The position numbers were made by a program, and so were the translations under genes. A stretch of DNA of 64,000 nt, taken from assembly GCF_009789675.1 (NCBI RefSeq), contig NZ_CP046913.1, positions 2,790,001 to 2,854,000 of the forward strand. The letters are read 5' to 3'. Under the pieces are notes generated by a model. It made no database searches. It saw only the letters and a program-made list of their open reading frames with translations, and was not told the DNA's origin. Below are positions 28,992 through 37,974 of the stretch, piece by piece. This stretch comes from Paraburkholderia acidisoli (GTDB taxonomy: Bacteria; Pseudomonadota; Gammaproteobacteria; Burkholderiales; Burkholderiaceae). Position 1 is the stretch's first letter; each line of letters begins with the position of its first letter.

Positions 28992-30278
28992 TCAAGCCGC
29001 CGGCTGCACCCCCACGGCGCGCGGACGCCGATTGATACGCAGCACGAGCAGCGCCGCCACGAGACACAAACCACCCGAGATCATCGACGCCACCGTGTAG
29101 GTGCCGAGGCTCGAACGCAGCAGGCCCGCGCCATACGCGGCGAAGGCCGCGCCCAGTTGATGCCCCGCCACGACCCAGCCGAACACGATGGGCGCGCGCT
29201 CCTTGCCGTAGACGTCGGTGGCGAGACGCACGGTGGGCGGCACGGTCGCGATCCAGTCGAGGCCGTAGAACACCGCGAAGACCGGCAGACCGAAAAAGTC
29301 GATGCCGAACGCGTGCGGCAGATAGATGAGCGAGAGGCCGCGCAGCCCGTAGTACCAGAACAGCAGCACGCGGCTGTTGAAGCGGTCCGAGAGCCAGCCC
29401 GAGAGCGTGGTGCCGAACAGGTCGAAGATGCCCATCGTCGCGAGCAGCGAGGCGCCCTGCACTTCGGTCATGCCGTAATCGCCGCACATGGCGATCAGGT
29501 GCGTGCCCACGTAGCCGTTGGTGCTGGCGCCGCAAATGAAGAAGCTGAAGAACAGGAGCCAGAAGTCGCGGGTCTTGCTCGCCGAAAACAGTGCGTCGAA
29601 GGCGATCTTGAGCGGATTTTGCTGCGGCGCGGGCGGCGCGACCGGGGCATCGTGCGCCTCGCCGAACGGGCGCAGGCTCAGGTTCGCGGGCCGCTCGGGC
29701 AACAGGAGGATCACCGGCAGCACCACGACGGCGAGCGCCGCGGCCACCACGAACACGACCGGCTGCCAGCCGTATTTTTCGGCGATGGCGGCGAGGAACG
29801 GCAGGAACACGAGCTGCCCCGTGGCCGAACTCGCGGTGAGGATGCCCATCGCGAGGCCGCGATGCGTGGTGAACCAGCGCGTGACGATGGTGGCCGAGAG
29901 CGACAGCGCGGCCACGCCCGTGGCGCCGCCGACCATCACGCCCCACACGAGGATCATCTGCCACGGATGCGTCATCATCGACGAGAGCGCGACGCCCGCC
30001 GCCATCGTCACGAGCGCCGTGAGCAGCGTGGGCCGCACGCCGAAGCGCTGCATGGCCGCCGCCGCGAACGGGCCCATCAAGCCATAGAGCGCGATATTCA
30101 CGGAGATCGCGAGCGAAATGGTCGCGCGGCTCCAGCCGAACTGGTGTTCGAGCGGAATCATCATCACGCTCGGCGTGGCGCGCGTGCCGGCCGCCGCCAG
30201 CAGCACGAAGAAGACCACCGCCACGACGACCCAGCCGTAATGGAAGCGCCCACCCAACCGTCTTGCTGCCCAGTTCAT
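28992..30278 (-). CDS. MFS transporter
   Basis: This 428-residue protein has about 12 hydrophobic segments, starting GWVVVAVVFFVLLAAAG after a short basic cytosolic end. The MFS loop 2-3 region is FAAAAMQRFGVRPTL and a central hydrophilic loop contains RPFGEAHDAPVAPPAP. It resembles oxalate/formate- or monocarboxylate-type MFS carriers, but the substrate is unknown. The ATG at 30278 follows CAGGAGCAGAG. It is divergent from a TetR gene with twin operators between, so it is very likely repressed by that TetR and may act as an efflux pump. Confidence 0.92.
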   Translation of the reverse strand: MNWAARRLGGRFHYGWVVVAVVFFVLLAAAGTRATPSVMMIPLEHQFGWSRATISLAISVNIALYGLMGPFAAAAMQRFGVRPTLLTALVTMAAGVALSSMMTHPWQMILVWGVMVGGATGVAALSLSATIVTRWFTTHRGLAMGILTASSATGQLVFLPFLAAIAEKYGWQPVVFVVAAALAVVVLPVILLLPERPANLSLRPFGEAHDAPVAPPAPQQNPLKIAFDALFSASKTRDFWLLFFSFFICGASTNGYVGTHLIAMCGDYGMTEVQGASLLATMGIFDLFGTTLSGWLSDRFNSRVLLFWYYGLRGLSLIYLPHAFGIDFFGLPVFAVFYGLDWIATVPPTVRLATDVYGKERAPIVFGWVVAGHQLGAAFAAYGAGLLRSSLGTYTVASMISGGLCLVAALLVLRINRRPRAVGVQPAA

Positions 30279-30391
30279 CTCTGCTCCTGATTGGCTCTGT
30301 TTCGACCGATCGCGATAGGCGCCGCCGCGCAACGTCGAAGACGCCGCCGACCACGCGCTCGATCGGGTTTCGCCGGAATTTTCGCCGGATT

Positions 30392-30441
30392 GTTACCGAT
30401 CGGTCACAAATGTGTTGCGATAGTAGTGACCGCTCGGTAAC
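30392..30441. promoter_or_regulatory. Twin TetR operators
   Basis: GTTACCGATCGGTCAC at 30392-30407 and its inverted near-copy GTGACCGCTCGGTAAC at 30426-30441 flank the divergent promoters. Each half contains a 10-bp palindrome (ACCGATCGGT, ACCGCTCGGT). Centres are 34 bp apart. Confidence 0.82.
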
Positions 30442-30449
30442 ATTGTCAA
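30420..30449 (-). promoter_or_regulatory. Promoter of the MFS gene, overlapped by an operator
   Basis: On the minus strand, TTGACA (30449-30444), an 18-bp spacer and TACTAT (30425-30420) form a good promoter. The operator at 30426-30441 fits exactly into the spacer, so bound repressor would block RNA polymerase. Confidence 0.7.
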
Positions 30450-30476
30450 GCAATCCCCTCATCGCGAGATGTGCTT

Positions 30477-31112
30477 ATGAACCACAAACGTCACGACGAT
30501 ACGCCCGCACCCGCCGCCAAACGGGCGCACACCGCCGGCGCGAGCGCGCGCGAACTGCTGCTGCGCGCCGCCGACGACCTGTTCTATCTCGAAGGCGTGC
30601 GCGCCGTCGGCATCGAGGCCGTGGTCGAGCGCGCGGGCGTCAACAAGATGAGCCTGTACCGCCAGTTCGCGTCGAAAGACGATCTCGTGGTCGCGTATCT
30701 GGAACGCTACGACGCGCGCTTCTTCGTGCGTTTCGACGAGAGTCTGGCAAAACATCCGGGCAAGCCGGCAAAACAGCTGCTGCAATATTTCGAAGATCTG
30801 GCGCAGCGCGCCTCGCAGCCGGGCTACCGCGGTTGCCCGTTCGTGAACGTGGCGACCGAATTCCCCGACGCTTCGCATCCCGCGCGGCTCAGCGTGAGCG
30901 CGCACAAGTCGAAGCTGATGGCGCGGCTTACCGCCCTTGCACAGGAGGCCGGCGCCGACGACCCGGCCGCGCTCGCCGATCAATTGGCGCTGTTGATCGA
31001 AGGCATTTACGCCGCGAGCCAGACCTACGGCCCCGGTTGCGGGCGCATTGCCGCCGCGCCGCGCACGGCGCGGGTGTTGATCGAATCGGCGTGCCCGGCG
31101 GTGGCCGTTTGA
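30477..31112 (+). CDS. TetR-family transcriptional repressor
   Basis: This protein of about 211 residues has an N-terminal TetR helix-turn-helix domain (LRAADDLFYLEGVRAVGIEAVVERAGVNKMSLYRQFASKDDLVVAYL). The helical C-terminal domain senses an unknown ligand; CPFVNVATEF is typical of a YcdC/TetR_C-like subgroup. The ATG at 30477 is preferred to an in-frame GTG at 30471. It lies divergent from the MFS gene, and the twin operators suggest it represses both genes. Confidence 0.93.
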   Translation: MNHKRHDDTPAPAAKRAHTAGASARELLLRAADDLFYLEGVRAVGIEAVVERAGVNKMSLYRQFASKDDLVVAYLERYDARFFVRFDESLAKHPGKPAKQLLQYFEDLAQRASQPGYRGCPFVNVATEFPDASHPARLSVSAHKSKLMARLTALAQEAGADDPAALADQLALLIEGIYAASQTYGPGCGRIAAAPRTARVLIESACPAVAV

Positions 31113-31206
31113 TCTCGGTGCTCCCGTCGACATCGGACTGAAAAGCCGGGAATCTGCCGAACGCGCCTGCGACAGCCGCGCCGGCCGGCGATCGCCCGCG
31201 CGCCGG

Positions 31207-31212
31207 TAAAAT
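31207..31212 (+). promoter_or_regulatory. -10-like box abutting the DUF1415 start
   Basis: TAAAAT ends 6 bp before the ATG at 31219, the same geometry as at the ubiquinone hydroxylase gene. No ribosome-binding site fits between. The -35 is not recognisable. Confidence 0.4.
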
Positions 31213-31218
31213 AGCGCG

Positions 31219-31827
31219 ATGACCGACGACGCCACCTCTGACGCCAACTCTGACGCCACCGCCCCCGCATCCGGCGCCCCGCCCGGGCACGCCGCCATTC
31301 TCGACGCGACGCGCCACTGGCTCACGCGCGCCGTGATCGGCCTGAACCTGTGCCCGTTCGCGAAGAGCGTGCACGTGAAGCAGCAGATTCGTTACGCGAT
31401 TTGCGAGGCGCGCGATCTGGAAGGTGTCCTGATCGATCTCGAACGCGAACTGCAATTTCTCGCCGAGGCCAACCCCGATACGCTCGACACGACCCTGCTG
31501 ATCGTGCCTCACGCGCTCGCGGATTTCGCCGATTTCAACGACGCGACCTGGTTTGCCGAACGGCTCGTGCAGCAATTGCGCCTGGAGGGCACGCTTCAGG
31601 TCGCGAGCTTTCATCCGCAGTTTCAGTTCGAGGGCACCGAGCCGGACGAGATCGAGAACTACACGAACCGCGCGCCGTATCCAATCCTGCATCTGCTGCG
31701 CGAGGCGAGCATCGAGCGCGCCGTGGCGGCCTTCCCCGACGCCGCCGACATCTACGAACGCAATCAGGAAACCTTGCGCAAGCTCGGCTTCGACGGCTGG
31801 CGCGAGTGGATGGCGCAGCGCGACTGA
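31219..31827 (+). CDS. DUF1415 family protein
   Basis: This 202-residue protein matches the DUF1415 pattern: RHWLTRAVIGLNLCPFAKSV near the start, then LLIVPHALADFADFND and ASFHPQFQFEGTEPDEIENYTNRAPYPILHLLRE. It is conserved in proteobacteria; the function is unknown. The conserved Cys in NLCPFAK and the His in SFHPQF suggest a metal or redox site, which is inference. It is convergent with the next gene. Confidence 0.9.
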   Translation: MTDDATSDANSDATAPASGAPPGHAAILDATRHWLTRAVIGLNLCPFAKSVHVKQQIRYAICEARDLEGVLIDLERELQFLAEANPDTLDTTLLIVPHALADFADFNDATWFAERLVQQLRLEGTLQVASFHPQFQFEGTEPDEIENYTNRAPYPILHLLREASIERAVAAFPDAADIYERNQETLRKLGFDGWREWMAQRD

Positions 31828-31888
31828 CGCCGCGCGCGCCATCTGCCGCCTGCCGCTTTCCGCGTTTCGATTACCGCCTCGCGCGCTT

Positions 31889-32761
31889 TTACGCTTCCGA
31901 AGTCACCGCTTCGGAGGCGTCCTCGCCGGCTTCATCCACGAAAAACCGCTCGCGCATTTCGGCCAGCCCGAACGTGTCGAGAATCTCGTTGAGCCGCGCG
32001 GCCGGGCGCTTGCGCGGCAGATCCTTGTACTGGGCGATGATGAGTTCGTTCTTCATCGAGTGCTCCCAGCCCACCAGTTCCGTCACGCTCACCTGATAGC
32101 CGTGCGCCTCCAGTTGCAGGCAGCGCAGCACGTTGGTGATCTGGCTCCCAAATTCGCGCGTATGCAGCGGGTGGCGCCAGATTTCCGTGAGCGCCTGCCC
32201 GAGCGACTTGCCCTTGTTCCGGCGCAGCACGCCCGCCACTTCCGCCTGACAGCACGGCACCACGACGATAAAGCGCGCCTGCTTCTTGAGCGCGAAGCGA
32301 ATGGCGTCGTCGGTGGCGGTGTCGCAGGCGTGCAGCGCCGTGACCACGTCGACCTGCGGCGGCAGTTGCGACGAGGTAATCGATTCGGCCACCGAAAGAT
32401 TCAGGAACGACATGCCGCCGCCGAAACCGAGGCGCGTGGCGAGTTCCTGCGAGCGCGCCACGAGTTCGTCGCGCGTCTCAATGCCGAAGATATGTGACCT
32501 GTCGCGCTGATCCTTGAAGAACAGGTCGTAGAGAATGAAGCCCAGATAAGACTTGCCGGCGCCGTGATCGACGAGCGTGACGTCGCGGCCGTCCTCTTTC
32601 AGTTCTTTGAGAAGGGGCTCGATGAACTGGAACAGGTGATAGACCTGCTTGAGCTTGCGGCGGCTATCCTGGTTCATCTTGCCGTCGCGCGTGAGGATAT
32701 GCAGCTCTTTGAGCAGTTCGATCGACTGGTTCGGGCGGACTTCGTAGTTCTTGCTGGACAT
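31889..32761 (-). CDS. Class I SAM-dependent methyltransferase (Methyltransf_32-like)
   Basis: This 290-residue protein has a SAM-binding motif I VTLVDHGAGKSYLGFIL, an acidic motif II (FGIETRDEL) and the characteristic TALHACDTATDDAIRFAL and VVVPCCQAEVAG. This pattern is shared with the METTL25/Rrp8-like methyltransferase_32 family, some of which modify rRNA or ribosomal protein. The target here is unknown. The C-terminal HSMKNELIIAQY resembles RNA-modifying relatives. It stands alone. Confidence 0.82.
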   Translation of the reverse strand: MSSKNYEVRPNQSIELLKELHILTRDGKMNQDSRRKLKQVYHLFQFIEPLLKELKEDGRDVTLVDHGAGKSYLGFILYDLFFKDQRDRSHIFGIETRDELVARSQELATRLGFGGGMSFLNLSVAESITSSQLPPQVDVVTALHACDTATDDAIRFALKKQARFIVVVPCCQAEVAGVLRRNKGKSLGQALTEIWRHPLHTREFGSQITNVLRCLQLEAHGYQVSVTELVGWEHSMKNELIIAQYKDLPRKRPAARLNEILDTFGLAEMRERFFVDEAGEDASEAVTSEA

Positions 32762-33134
32762 CGGCGTATTCAGGGGAGCAATGGCACATGTCGCGAAACG
32801 TGCGACAGATGACAGAAGGGACTGCGTCTATCTGTCATTTTACGGAAAAAGCTGGACGAGGCCGTCGAACCGAAAAGAGCGGCTGTTGTCGTACTAACGT
32901 CCGCCACGCTGACCCACGTGCGGACGGCAGGGAGGGGTTGATTAGAAGAGACACGAGGATTTTTTGTCCCCGATGCCCAGAAAGGACCAAACAAGTGGCG
33001 CGACCGACCGGCTATGTCCCGGTTGAGCGCGTAATGGGAGGTCGCACCGGGATCGCCGGTTGCGATGAATCAGGCCGGCGTAGCTTTGCTACGCAACAGC
33101 GTGCGACGCGGCACGGCCTTGCATGGGGCATGCA
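32762..33134. other. Spacer without a recognisable gene
   Basis: These 373 bp lie between two divergently oriented genes. A 116-codon frame crosses it, but its product is Arg/Gly-rich and ends inside the next gene. I see no tRNA or terminator. It probably holds promoters for both neighbours. Confidence 0.5.
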
Positions 33135-33455
33135 ATGAATACGATACCCGACGGAAATGCAGAGCAGAAATTCCAGGAACTGCTGACGAAACTGGTCCAG
33201 GTTCCCGACTGGACGGAAAAGCAGCAACTGGAACTGGAAATGGCGCGCGACATCTCGCTGGAGATGCTGCGCGTAGCGGAAACCATGCGCGACGGCGCGG
33301 CCGATCTCGAAACCTGCCTGATCTTGCTGAAGTACGCCAAGGTGCTCGATTTCGTGATGTCGGCGCTCGCCTCGCGACGCGACATCAAACCGCAAACCTT
33401 GCGCGTGATCTTCAAGCTCGCCGGCCTCAAGGTCGACGAGGCCTACCCAGGGTAG
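33135..33455 (+). CDS. Hypothetical small helical protein
   Basis: I do not recognise this 106-residue protein. It reads as mostly amphipathic helix (EKQQLELEMARDISLEMLRVAETMRDGAADLETCLILLKYAKVL when read in parts), has no signal peptide or membrane segment, and has chromosome-like codon use. The ATG at 33135 is preferred to one 12 bp upstream. It has no clear operon partner. It is probably real because the composition is normal for a globular protein. Confidence 0.6.
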   Translation: MNTIPDGNAEQKFQELLTKLVQVPDWTEKQQLELEMARDISLEMLRVAETMRDGAADLETCLILLKYAKVLDFVMSALASRRDIKPQTLRVIFKLAGLKVDEAYPG

Positions 33456-33681
33456 CGCGCGGATCATTCCGCCGATCAACCGATCCACCGCCTCGCTTCT
33501 TTCACTGGCTGGACCCGGCAGCGTTCGATCTCGCTCGCCGAAGCTCGACTCCCGCCGTCTCGTCATCCTGCACGAGCCGCGCGGGAAGCTCGAACCACGG
33601 GCCGTCATGGCAACCTGCTTGCCAGCGGCCCGCTTCTACGCTTGCCTTCCACACCGTCCCGCCGCGCCCTCCCTGATCGCC

Positions 33682-34833
33682 CTACTCTGCCCGCGCCTTG
33701 AGCCGCCACAGCGACGTGATTTCCGCCGCGCGCGCGCGATGCAACGGATCGCCGGGGTCCGTGGCCTTGGGATGACGCGGACGAATGTCCTCGCGCCCCA
33801 CCACCTCCAGCCCCGCCTCCACGATCCAGCCGACCAGCGCTTCGCGGGTGCGCAGCCCGAGATGTTCCGCGAAGTCGGACAGAATCAGCCAGCCCTCGCC
33901 GCCCGGCTCGAGATGATCCTTCAGGCCGTCCAGAAAGCCGCGCAGCATGCGGCTCTCAGGATCGAACACGGCATATTCGATGGGCGATGCGGGCCGCGCC
34001 GGCACCCATGGCGGGTTGCAGACCACGAGCGGCGCCCGGCCCGGCGGGAACAAGTCCGCTTCCTGTACCTCGACCTGCGACGCATAACCCAGCCGCGCGA
34101 CGTTTTCCTTCGCGCACGCCAGCGCGCGCGCGTCCTGATCCGTGCCGATCACGCGCTTCACGCCGCGCGATGCGAGCACCGCCGAGAGCACGCCCGTGCC
34201 CGTGCCGATGTCGAACGCCAGTTCCTCCGAGGGCAACGGCGTGCGCGCGACGAGATCCACGTATTCGCCCCGCACCGGCGAGAACACGCCGTAGTACGGA
34301 TGAATGACCGCACCGCCGAGCGCCGCGACAGGGACGCCCTTCTTGCGCCATTCGTGCGCGCCGATCAGCCCGAGAATCTCGCGCAACGACGCCACCGAAG
34401 GCTCGCCGTCCGGCGCGCCCCACGCTTCTTCGCAGGCGGCCCGTACGTCAGGCGCCCGGCGCAGCTCGATGCCGAAATCGCCTTCGAGCGGGATCAGCAC
34501 CATGCCGAGCGTGCGCGCCCGCTGCGACTGCGCCTGCCGGTGCAAATGGAAGGCTTCGGCAGGCGAGGCCGCCGCTTTGGGCGCCGCGCCGCCTTTGCGC
34601 GGCTTGCGTTCGGCGCGGCGAGCCATGGCCTGCAGCAGCTGGCGCGCGTTCTGGTAGTCGCCGCGCCACAGCAACGCGGTGCCTTCGCAGGCGAGCCGGT
34701 AAGCCGTGTCGGCGGTTGTGGTGTCGTCGGCGATGACGACGCGCTTCGGCGCGGGCACGCCCGCTTCGGAGCGCCAGCGCACGGTGCGCGGGCCTTCGGT
34801 GTCGGGCCAGGTGAGTGTGGATTGGTCGGTCAT
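33682..34833 (-). CDS. Class I SAM-dependent methyltransferase with NPPW motif
   Basis: This 383-residue protein has SAM motif I LAFDIGTGTGVLSAVLAS, motif II VIGTDQDARAL and NPPW in LVVCNPPWVPARP. It is a (D/N)PP(Y/W) enzyme that methylates an amide or exocyclic amino group, as PrmC and RsmC/RlmG types do. The first 140 residues form a separate domain with an Arg/Lys-rich stretch (RRAERKPRKGGAAPK). The target is not known; ribosomal RNA or protein are the likeliest. Confidence 0.82.
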   Translation of the reverse strand: MTDQSTLTWPDTEGPRTVRWRSEAGVPAPKRVVIADDTTTADTAYRLACEGTALLWRGDYQNARQLLQAMARRAERKPRKGGAAPKAAASPAEAFHLHRQAQSQRARTLGMVLIPLEGDFGIELRRAPDVRAACEEAWGAPDGEPSVASLREILGLIGAHEWRKKGVPVAALGGAVIHPYYGVFSPVRGEYVDLVARTPLPSEELAFDIGTGTGVLSAVLASRGVKRVIGTDQDARALACAKENVARLGYASQVEVQEADLFPPGRAPLVVCNPPWVPARPASPIEYAVFDPESRMLRGFLDGLKDHLEPGGEGWLILSDFAEHLGLRTREALVGWIVEAGLEVVGREDIRPRHPKATDPGDPLHRARAAEITSLWRLKARAE

Positions 34834-35189
34834 GGTCGATTGAGTGCGGCGGCTTTCCGTTAGCGGGCGCGAGCCTGTCGTGCCGGGCGGCCCGCCTGGG
34901 CGGCGCCACGTGGGCGCCCTCGCTTTAGCGGCGCGCCATCATATAGCAGAGCAGTGCCGCGCGGTCCGCTGCGTTGCGTTGCAGGGTGCTGAGGGCGATC
35001 ATCGCGCAGCCGCCAACGCGCGTCGAGCCGGCCAAACGGCATAGGACGAATCCACGCGCGAACGGCGTTGCGAAGGCTCGCCGGGCCGCCTGTAGAATGT
35101 CCCGCCGAATTTCGCTTTATACGCTCCGGCTTCGCTTCACGTTACGTTTCCCGTTTCGTTTTCCGCCGCCGACGCGCCACCACGCCGCC
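34834..35189. other. Spacer upstream of the Eco57I-type methyltransferase
   Basis: This 356-bp divergent spacer has no gene I can support. The methyltransferase frame stays open upstream to 34974, but the sequence there is not protein-like. TAGAAT at 35092-35097 could be a -10 box about 95 bp before the ATG at 35190. Confidence 0.5.
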
Positions 35190-37799
35190 ATGTCCGACAC
35201 GCTCACGCCGATCCGCCCACGCAAGCCGCGCACGCAGCGCGCCCGCGCGGCGCTCGACGGCGGCTTCTACGCCGGGCTGCTGCACCTCGCGGGCTTGCGC
35301 GAAAGCGTAACGGGCACGCGGCGCGGCATCGAGCGGCACGAACCGTCCGCGCGCGTAAGCGGCACGCTGATCGAACTCGCGCTCGAGCGCATTGCTGCGC
35401 AGACGCCATCGCCAGCCGCGACATCGCTCGACGAGGCGCAACGGTTCGCGCTCGCGCTGCGTATAGGCATCGCGTGGCTCAGCCGGCTCGTTTTGCTCAA
35501 AGTGCTCGAAACGCGTTGCGTCGCGCTGCACGACGACAACCCCGCCTGTGCGTTCCTGAATGCGCGCACGCTCGGCTCGTTTCGCGATCTCGGCGCGCTT
35601 TGCGAAGCCGTATTCGGTCACGGCGATGGCAATCGCGATGGCAACCGCGACGCGCGCTTCGCTCATCTGCCGCGCCTCGGCGCCGCGCTGATCGACACCG
35701 GCCTCGACGCGCGCCTTATCGACATGAGCACGCTCGACGACGCCGCCAGCTTGCCGCGCTGCGCGCACGACACCGCTGGCGAAACGCCCCTGCTCGCCGG
35801 TTTGCTCGACTTTTTCGCGGCGTTCGACTTCTCGACCGGTGTCGCGCACGTCGCGTCGTCGGCGCGGCCGTGCATCGACGCCGCCGCGCTCGGCCTCGTC
35901 TTCGAAAAGCTCAACGGCTATCGCGACGGCGCGTGGTACACGCCCGCCAGCGTCGCGATGGAACTCGCGCGCGCGGCCGTCACGCGCGCGGTGCTCAGCG
36001 CATTCAATCGTGCGCTGGGCAAGCAGTACGACAGCGTCGATCAACTAAACGCTCGACTGAACGCTCAGCGATCCGAAGCGATTTTCGATCGCGACGCCGC
36101 GCGCGCCATCTTCGACGCGATCCGCGTGTGCGATCCCGCCGTGGGCTCGGGGCACCTGCTGGTATCCGCGCTCAACGAATTGCTCGCGCTCAAGGCGCGA
36201 TTCGGCCTGCTCGAAGGGCTCGGCGACAGCGCGCTCACGATCGTGGCGGACCGGCTTCGCGTCACGCGCGCGAACGGCGAGCCGCTTTGCGCGCGGCGCG
36301 ATCGCGAGGCGTTGCGCACGCTCGACGCGATGCTGTACCGCGAGAAACGCCGCCTCATCGAACAGTCGCTGTTCGGCGTGGATATCGACGCCGACTCCGT
36401 GGGCATGGCGCGCGTGCGGCTCGCGATCGAACTGCTCGAACACGCCGATTTCACCGAGCGCTTGCCCGAGCTCGCGGCGAATCTCAAGCAAGGCAATGCG
36501 GCGTTGAGCGATGTCGATGTTGCGAACGCCGCCGATACCGCGGCGCCTGCGCACGACGACCGCGGCATCGCGTTCTCGTGGCGCCGCGCCTTTCCCGCGC
36601 TGTTCACGCAAAACGGGCACGCGGCGGGCGCGAACGGCTTCGACGCCGTGATCGCCAATCCGCCCTATATCGATTCCGAGCGCATGATCAACGCCGGGCA
36701 GAAGCCGCTGCGCGACGCGCTCGCGCGGCGCTGGCCGAGCGCGAAAGGCAACTGGGATCTCTACGTCGTCTTCATGGAACTGGGTCTCGCGCTGCTGAAA
36801 CCGGGCGGCGCGATGGCGTACCTCACGCCCGACAAATGGCTCGCGAAACCGTTCGGCGAGGCGTTTCGCGCGCGGCATCTGCGCAAGATCGAGCGCATCG
36901 TCGCGCTGGGGCGCGGCGTGTTCGACGAGGCGCGCGTCGACGCCATCGTGACGATCTTTCGCGCGGAGGATCTCGATACGCTGAGCACCGCGCGGCTCGA
37001 CGGCACGACGCTTGCCGAACTCACGCGCGTGAACAAGACGGCGCTCGCCGCGCCGTGGACGCTCGACGCGCTGCTCTCGCCGCATTACGCGTTCGCGCGG
37101 CGCCTCGCGCTCGCGCATCCGGCGCTCGGCACGCTGCTCGGTTGCGAGAATGCCTGCGCGACCGCCGACGCGTATCGCCTCGCGCCGCTCATCGAAGAAG
37201 CCGAAGAGAACGTCGATTTCGCGCGCCACTATCGCGTGGTGAACACGGGCACGCTCGCGCATTACGTGTCGCGCTGGGGCGCGAAACCGATGACTTATCT
37301 GGGCCGGCAATATCGGGCGCCGGTCGTCGATCGCGCGCGCTTCGCCGCGACCTTCGCGAACGGCTATCGCGCGAAAGCGGACGCGAAGAAGGTGATCGTC
37401 AAAGGGCTCACGCGGCTCGACGCGGCGCTCGATCTCGCCGGCGACACGATCCCCGGCAAGACCACGCTGATCCTGCGCAGCCACGACGAGGCCGTGCTCA
37501 AGTTCGCGGCCGCGCTGCTCAACTGCCCGCTCTCGGGATTCCTGATTCGCGCGCAGTACGGTGCCTCGAGCTACAACGGCGGCGTGGCGTTCACGAAGGC
37601 GATGATCGACGCGTTGCCCGCGCCCGGCGATCCCGCGTTACGCGCGCGCATCGTGGCGCTCGTCGACCGTTTGCTGGCGTTCGCGCGCGCGCATGAGCCA
37701 GCGTGCGCGCAGGCGATCGCCCGCGAAATCGACATGGCGATCTATGTGGCGTTCGGGCTGACGGCAGCGGAGATCGACGTGGTGGAGAAGCGGGGGTGA
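35190..37799 (+). CDS. Large Eco57I-type DNA adenine-N6 methyltransferase (orphan, possible type IIG)
   Basis: This 869-residue protein has the type IIG/Eco57I methylase layout. An N-terminal helical region (about 1-300) precedes SAM motif I CDPAVGSGHLLVSALNE (about 313-329). The catalytic NPPY is at residues 490-493. GNWDLYVVFMELGLALLKPGG and YLTPDKW follow, and a TaqI-like target-recognition region runs from about 600 to the end. No PD-(D/E)xK nuclease motif is evident, and no restriction, specificity or BREX-type partner gene is adjacent. It may therefore be an orphan or nuclease-lost type IIG enzyme. Composition matches the chromosome. It ends 80 bp before the left border of the mobile element. 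Confidence 0.85.
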   Translation: MSDTLTPIRPRKPRTQRARAALDGGFYAGLLHLAGLRESVTGTRRGIERHEPSARVSGTLIELALERIAAQTPSPAATSLDEAQRFALALRIGIAWLSRLVLLKVLETRCVALHDDNPACAFLNARTLGSFRDLGALCEAVFGHGDGNRDGNRDARFAHLPRLGAALIDTGLDARLIDMSTLDDAASLPRCAHDTAGETPLLAGLLDFFAAFDFSTGVAHVASSARPCIDAAALGLVFEKLNGYRDGAWYTPASVAMELARAAVTRAVLSAFNRALGKQYDSVDQLNARLNAQRSEAIFDRDAARAIFDAIRVCDPAVGSGHLLVSALNELLALKARFGLLEGLGDSALTIVADRLRVTRANGEPLCARRDREALRTLDAMLYREKRRLIEQSLFGVDIDADSVGMARVRLAIELLEHADFTERLPELAANLKQGNAALSDVDVANAADTAAPAHDDRGIAFSWRRAFPALFTQNGHAAGANGFDAVIANPPYIDSERMINAGQKPLRDALARRWPSAKGNWDLYVVFMELGLALLKPGGAMAYLTPDKWLAKPFGEAFRARHLRKIERIVALGRGVFDEARVDAIVTIFRAEDLDTLSTARLDGTTLAELTRVNKTALAAPWTLDALLSPHYAFARRLALAHPALGTLLGCENACATADAYRLAPLIEEAEENVDFARHYRVVNTGTLAHYVSRWGAKPMTYLGRQYRAPVVDRARFAATFANGYRAKADAKKVIVKGLTRLDAALDLAGDTIPGKTTLILRSHDEAVLKFAAALLNCPLSGFLIRAQYGASSYNGGVAFTKAMIDALPAPGDPALRARIVALVDRLLAFARAHEPACAQAIAREIDMAIYVAFGLTAAEIDVVEKRG

Positions 37800-37835
37800 G
37801 GCGGCGGGCGTAATGGATTTCTAGGCCGCAAAACG

Positions 37836-37870
37836 AAAAAGGGTTACCGCAGGAATGCGATAACCCTTCT
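37836..37870 (-). terminator. Terminator, probably the original tRNA-Thr terminator
   Basis: AAGGGTTA pairs with TAACCCTT and, inside it, CGC with GCG. On the minus strand the stem ends in TTTTT. It lies 9 bp beyond the duplicated tRNA 3' end, the place where the tRNA terminator would be without the inserted element. Confidence 0.75.
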
Positions 37871-37878
37871 CGAATGTT

Positions 37879-37895
37879 TGGTGCCGGCTGCAGGA
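37879..37895 (-). repeat. Left attachment site (duplicated tRNA 3' end)
   Basis: Seventeen bases identical to the 3' end (including CCA) of tRNA-Thr at 42635-42651, in the same orientation. Similarity weakens beyond it (ATCAA against CTCGAA). Confidence 0.88.
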
Positions 37896-37954
37896 ATCAA
37901 ATTTTGCCCTGCAATCGCCGTCAGGTAAAGCTCTGAAGGAATCTACAATGATTT

Positions 37955-37974
37955 GTACCAACAAAAATACCAAC
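37955..37974. promoter_or_regulatory. Candidate left integrase arm-type sites
   Basis: GTACCAAC (37955-37962) and ATACCAAC (37967-37974) are repeated 12 bp apart just inside the left border. The same octamer GTACCAAC occurs near the right border at 42481-42488. Confidence 0.45.

Noticed and set aside
28287..30290. 667-codon rightward open frame across the nitroreductase and MFS genes
   Set aside because: It spans two real genes and a spacer on the opposite strand and has an Arg/His/Glu-biased composition typical of antisense shadows.
32788..33138. 116-codon frame in the spacer after the methyltransferase
   Set aside because: The product is low-complexity and basic, no ribosome site is seen, and it runs into the better-supported small gene at 33135.
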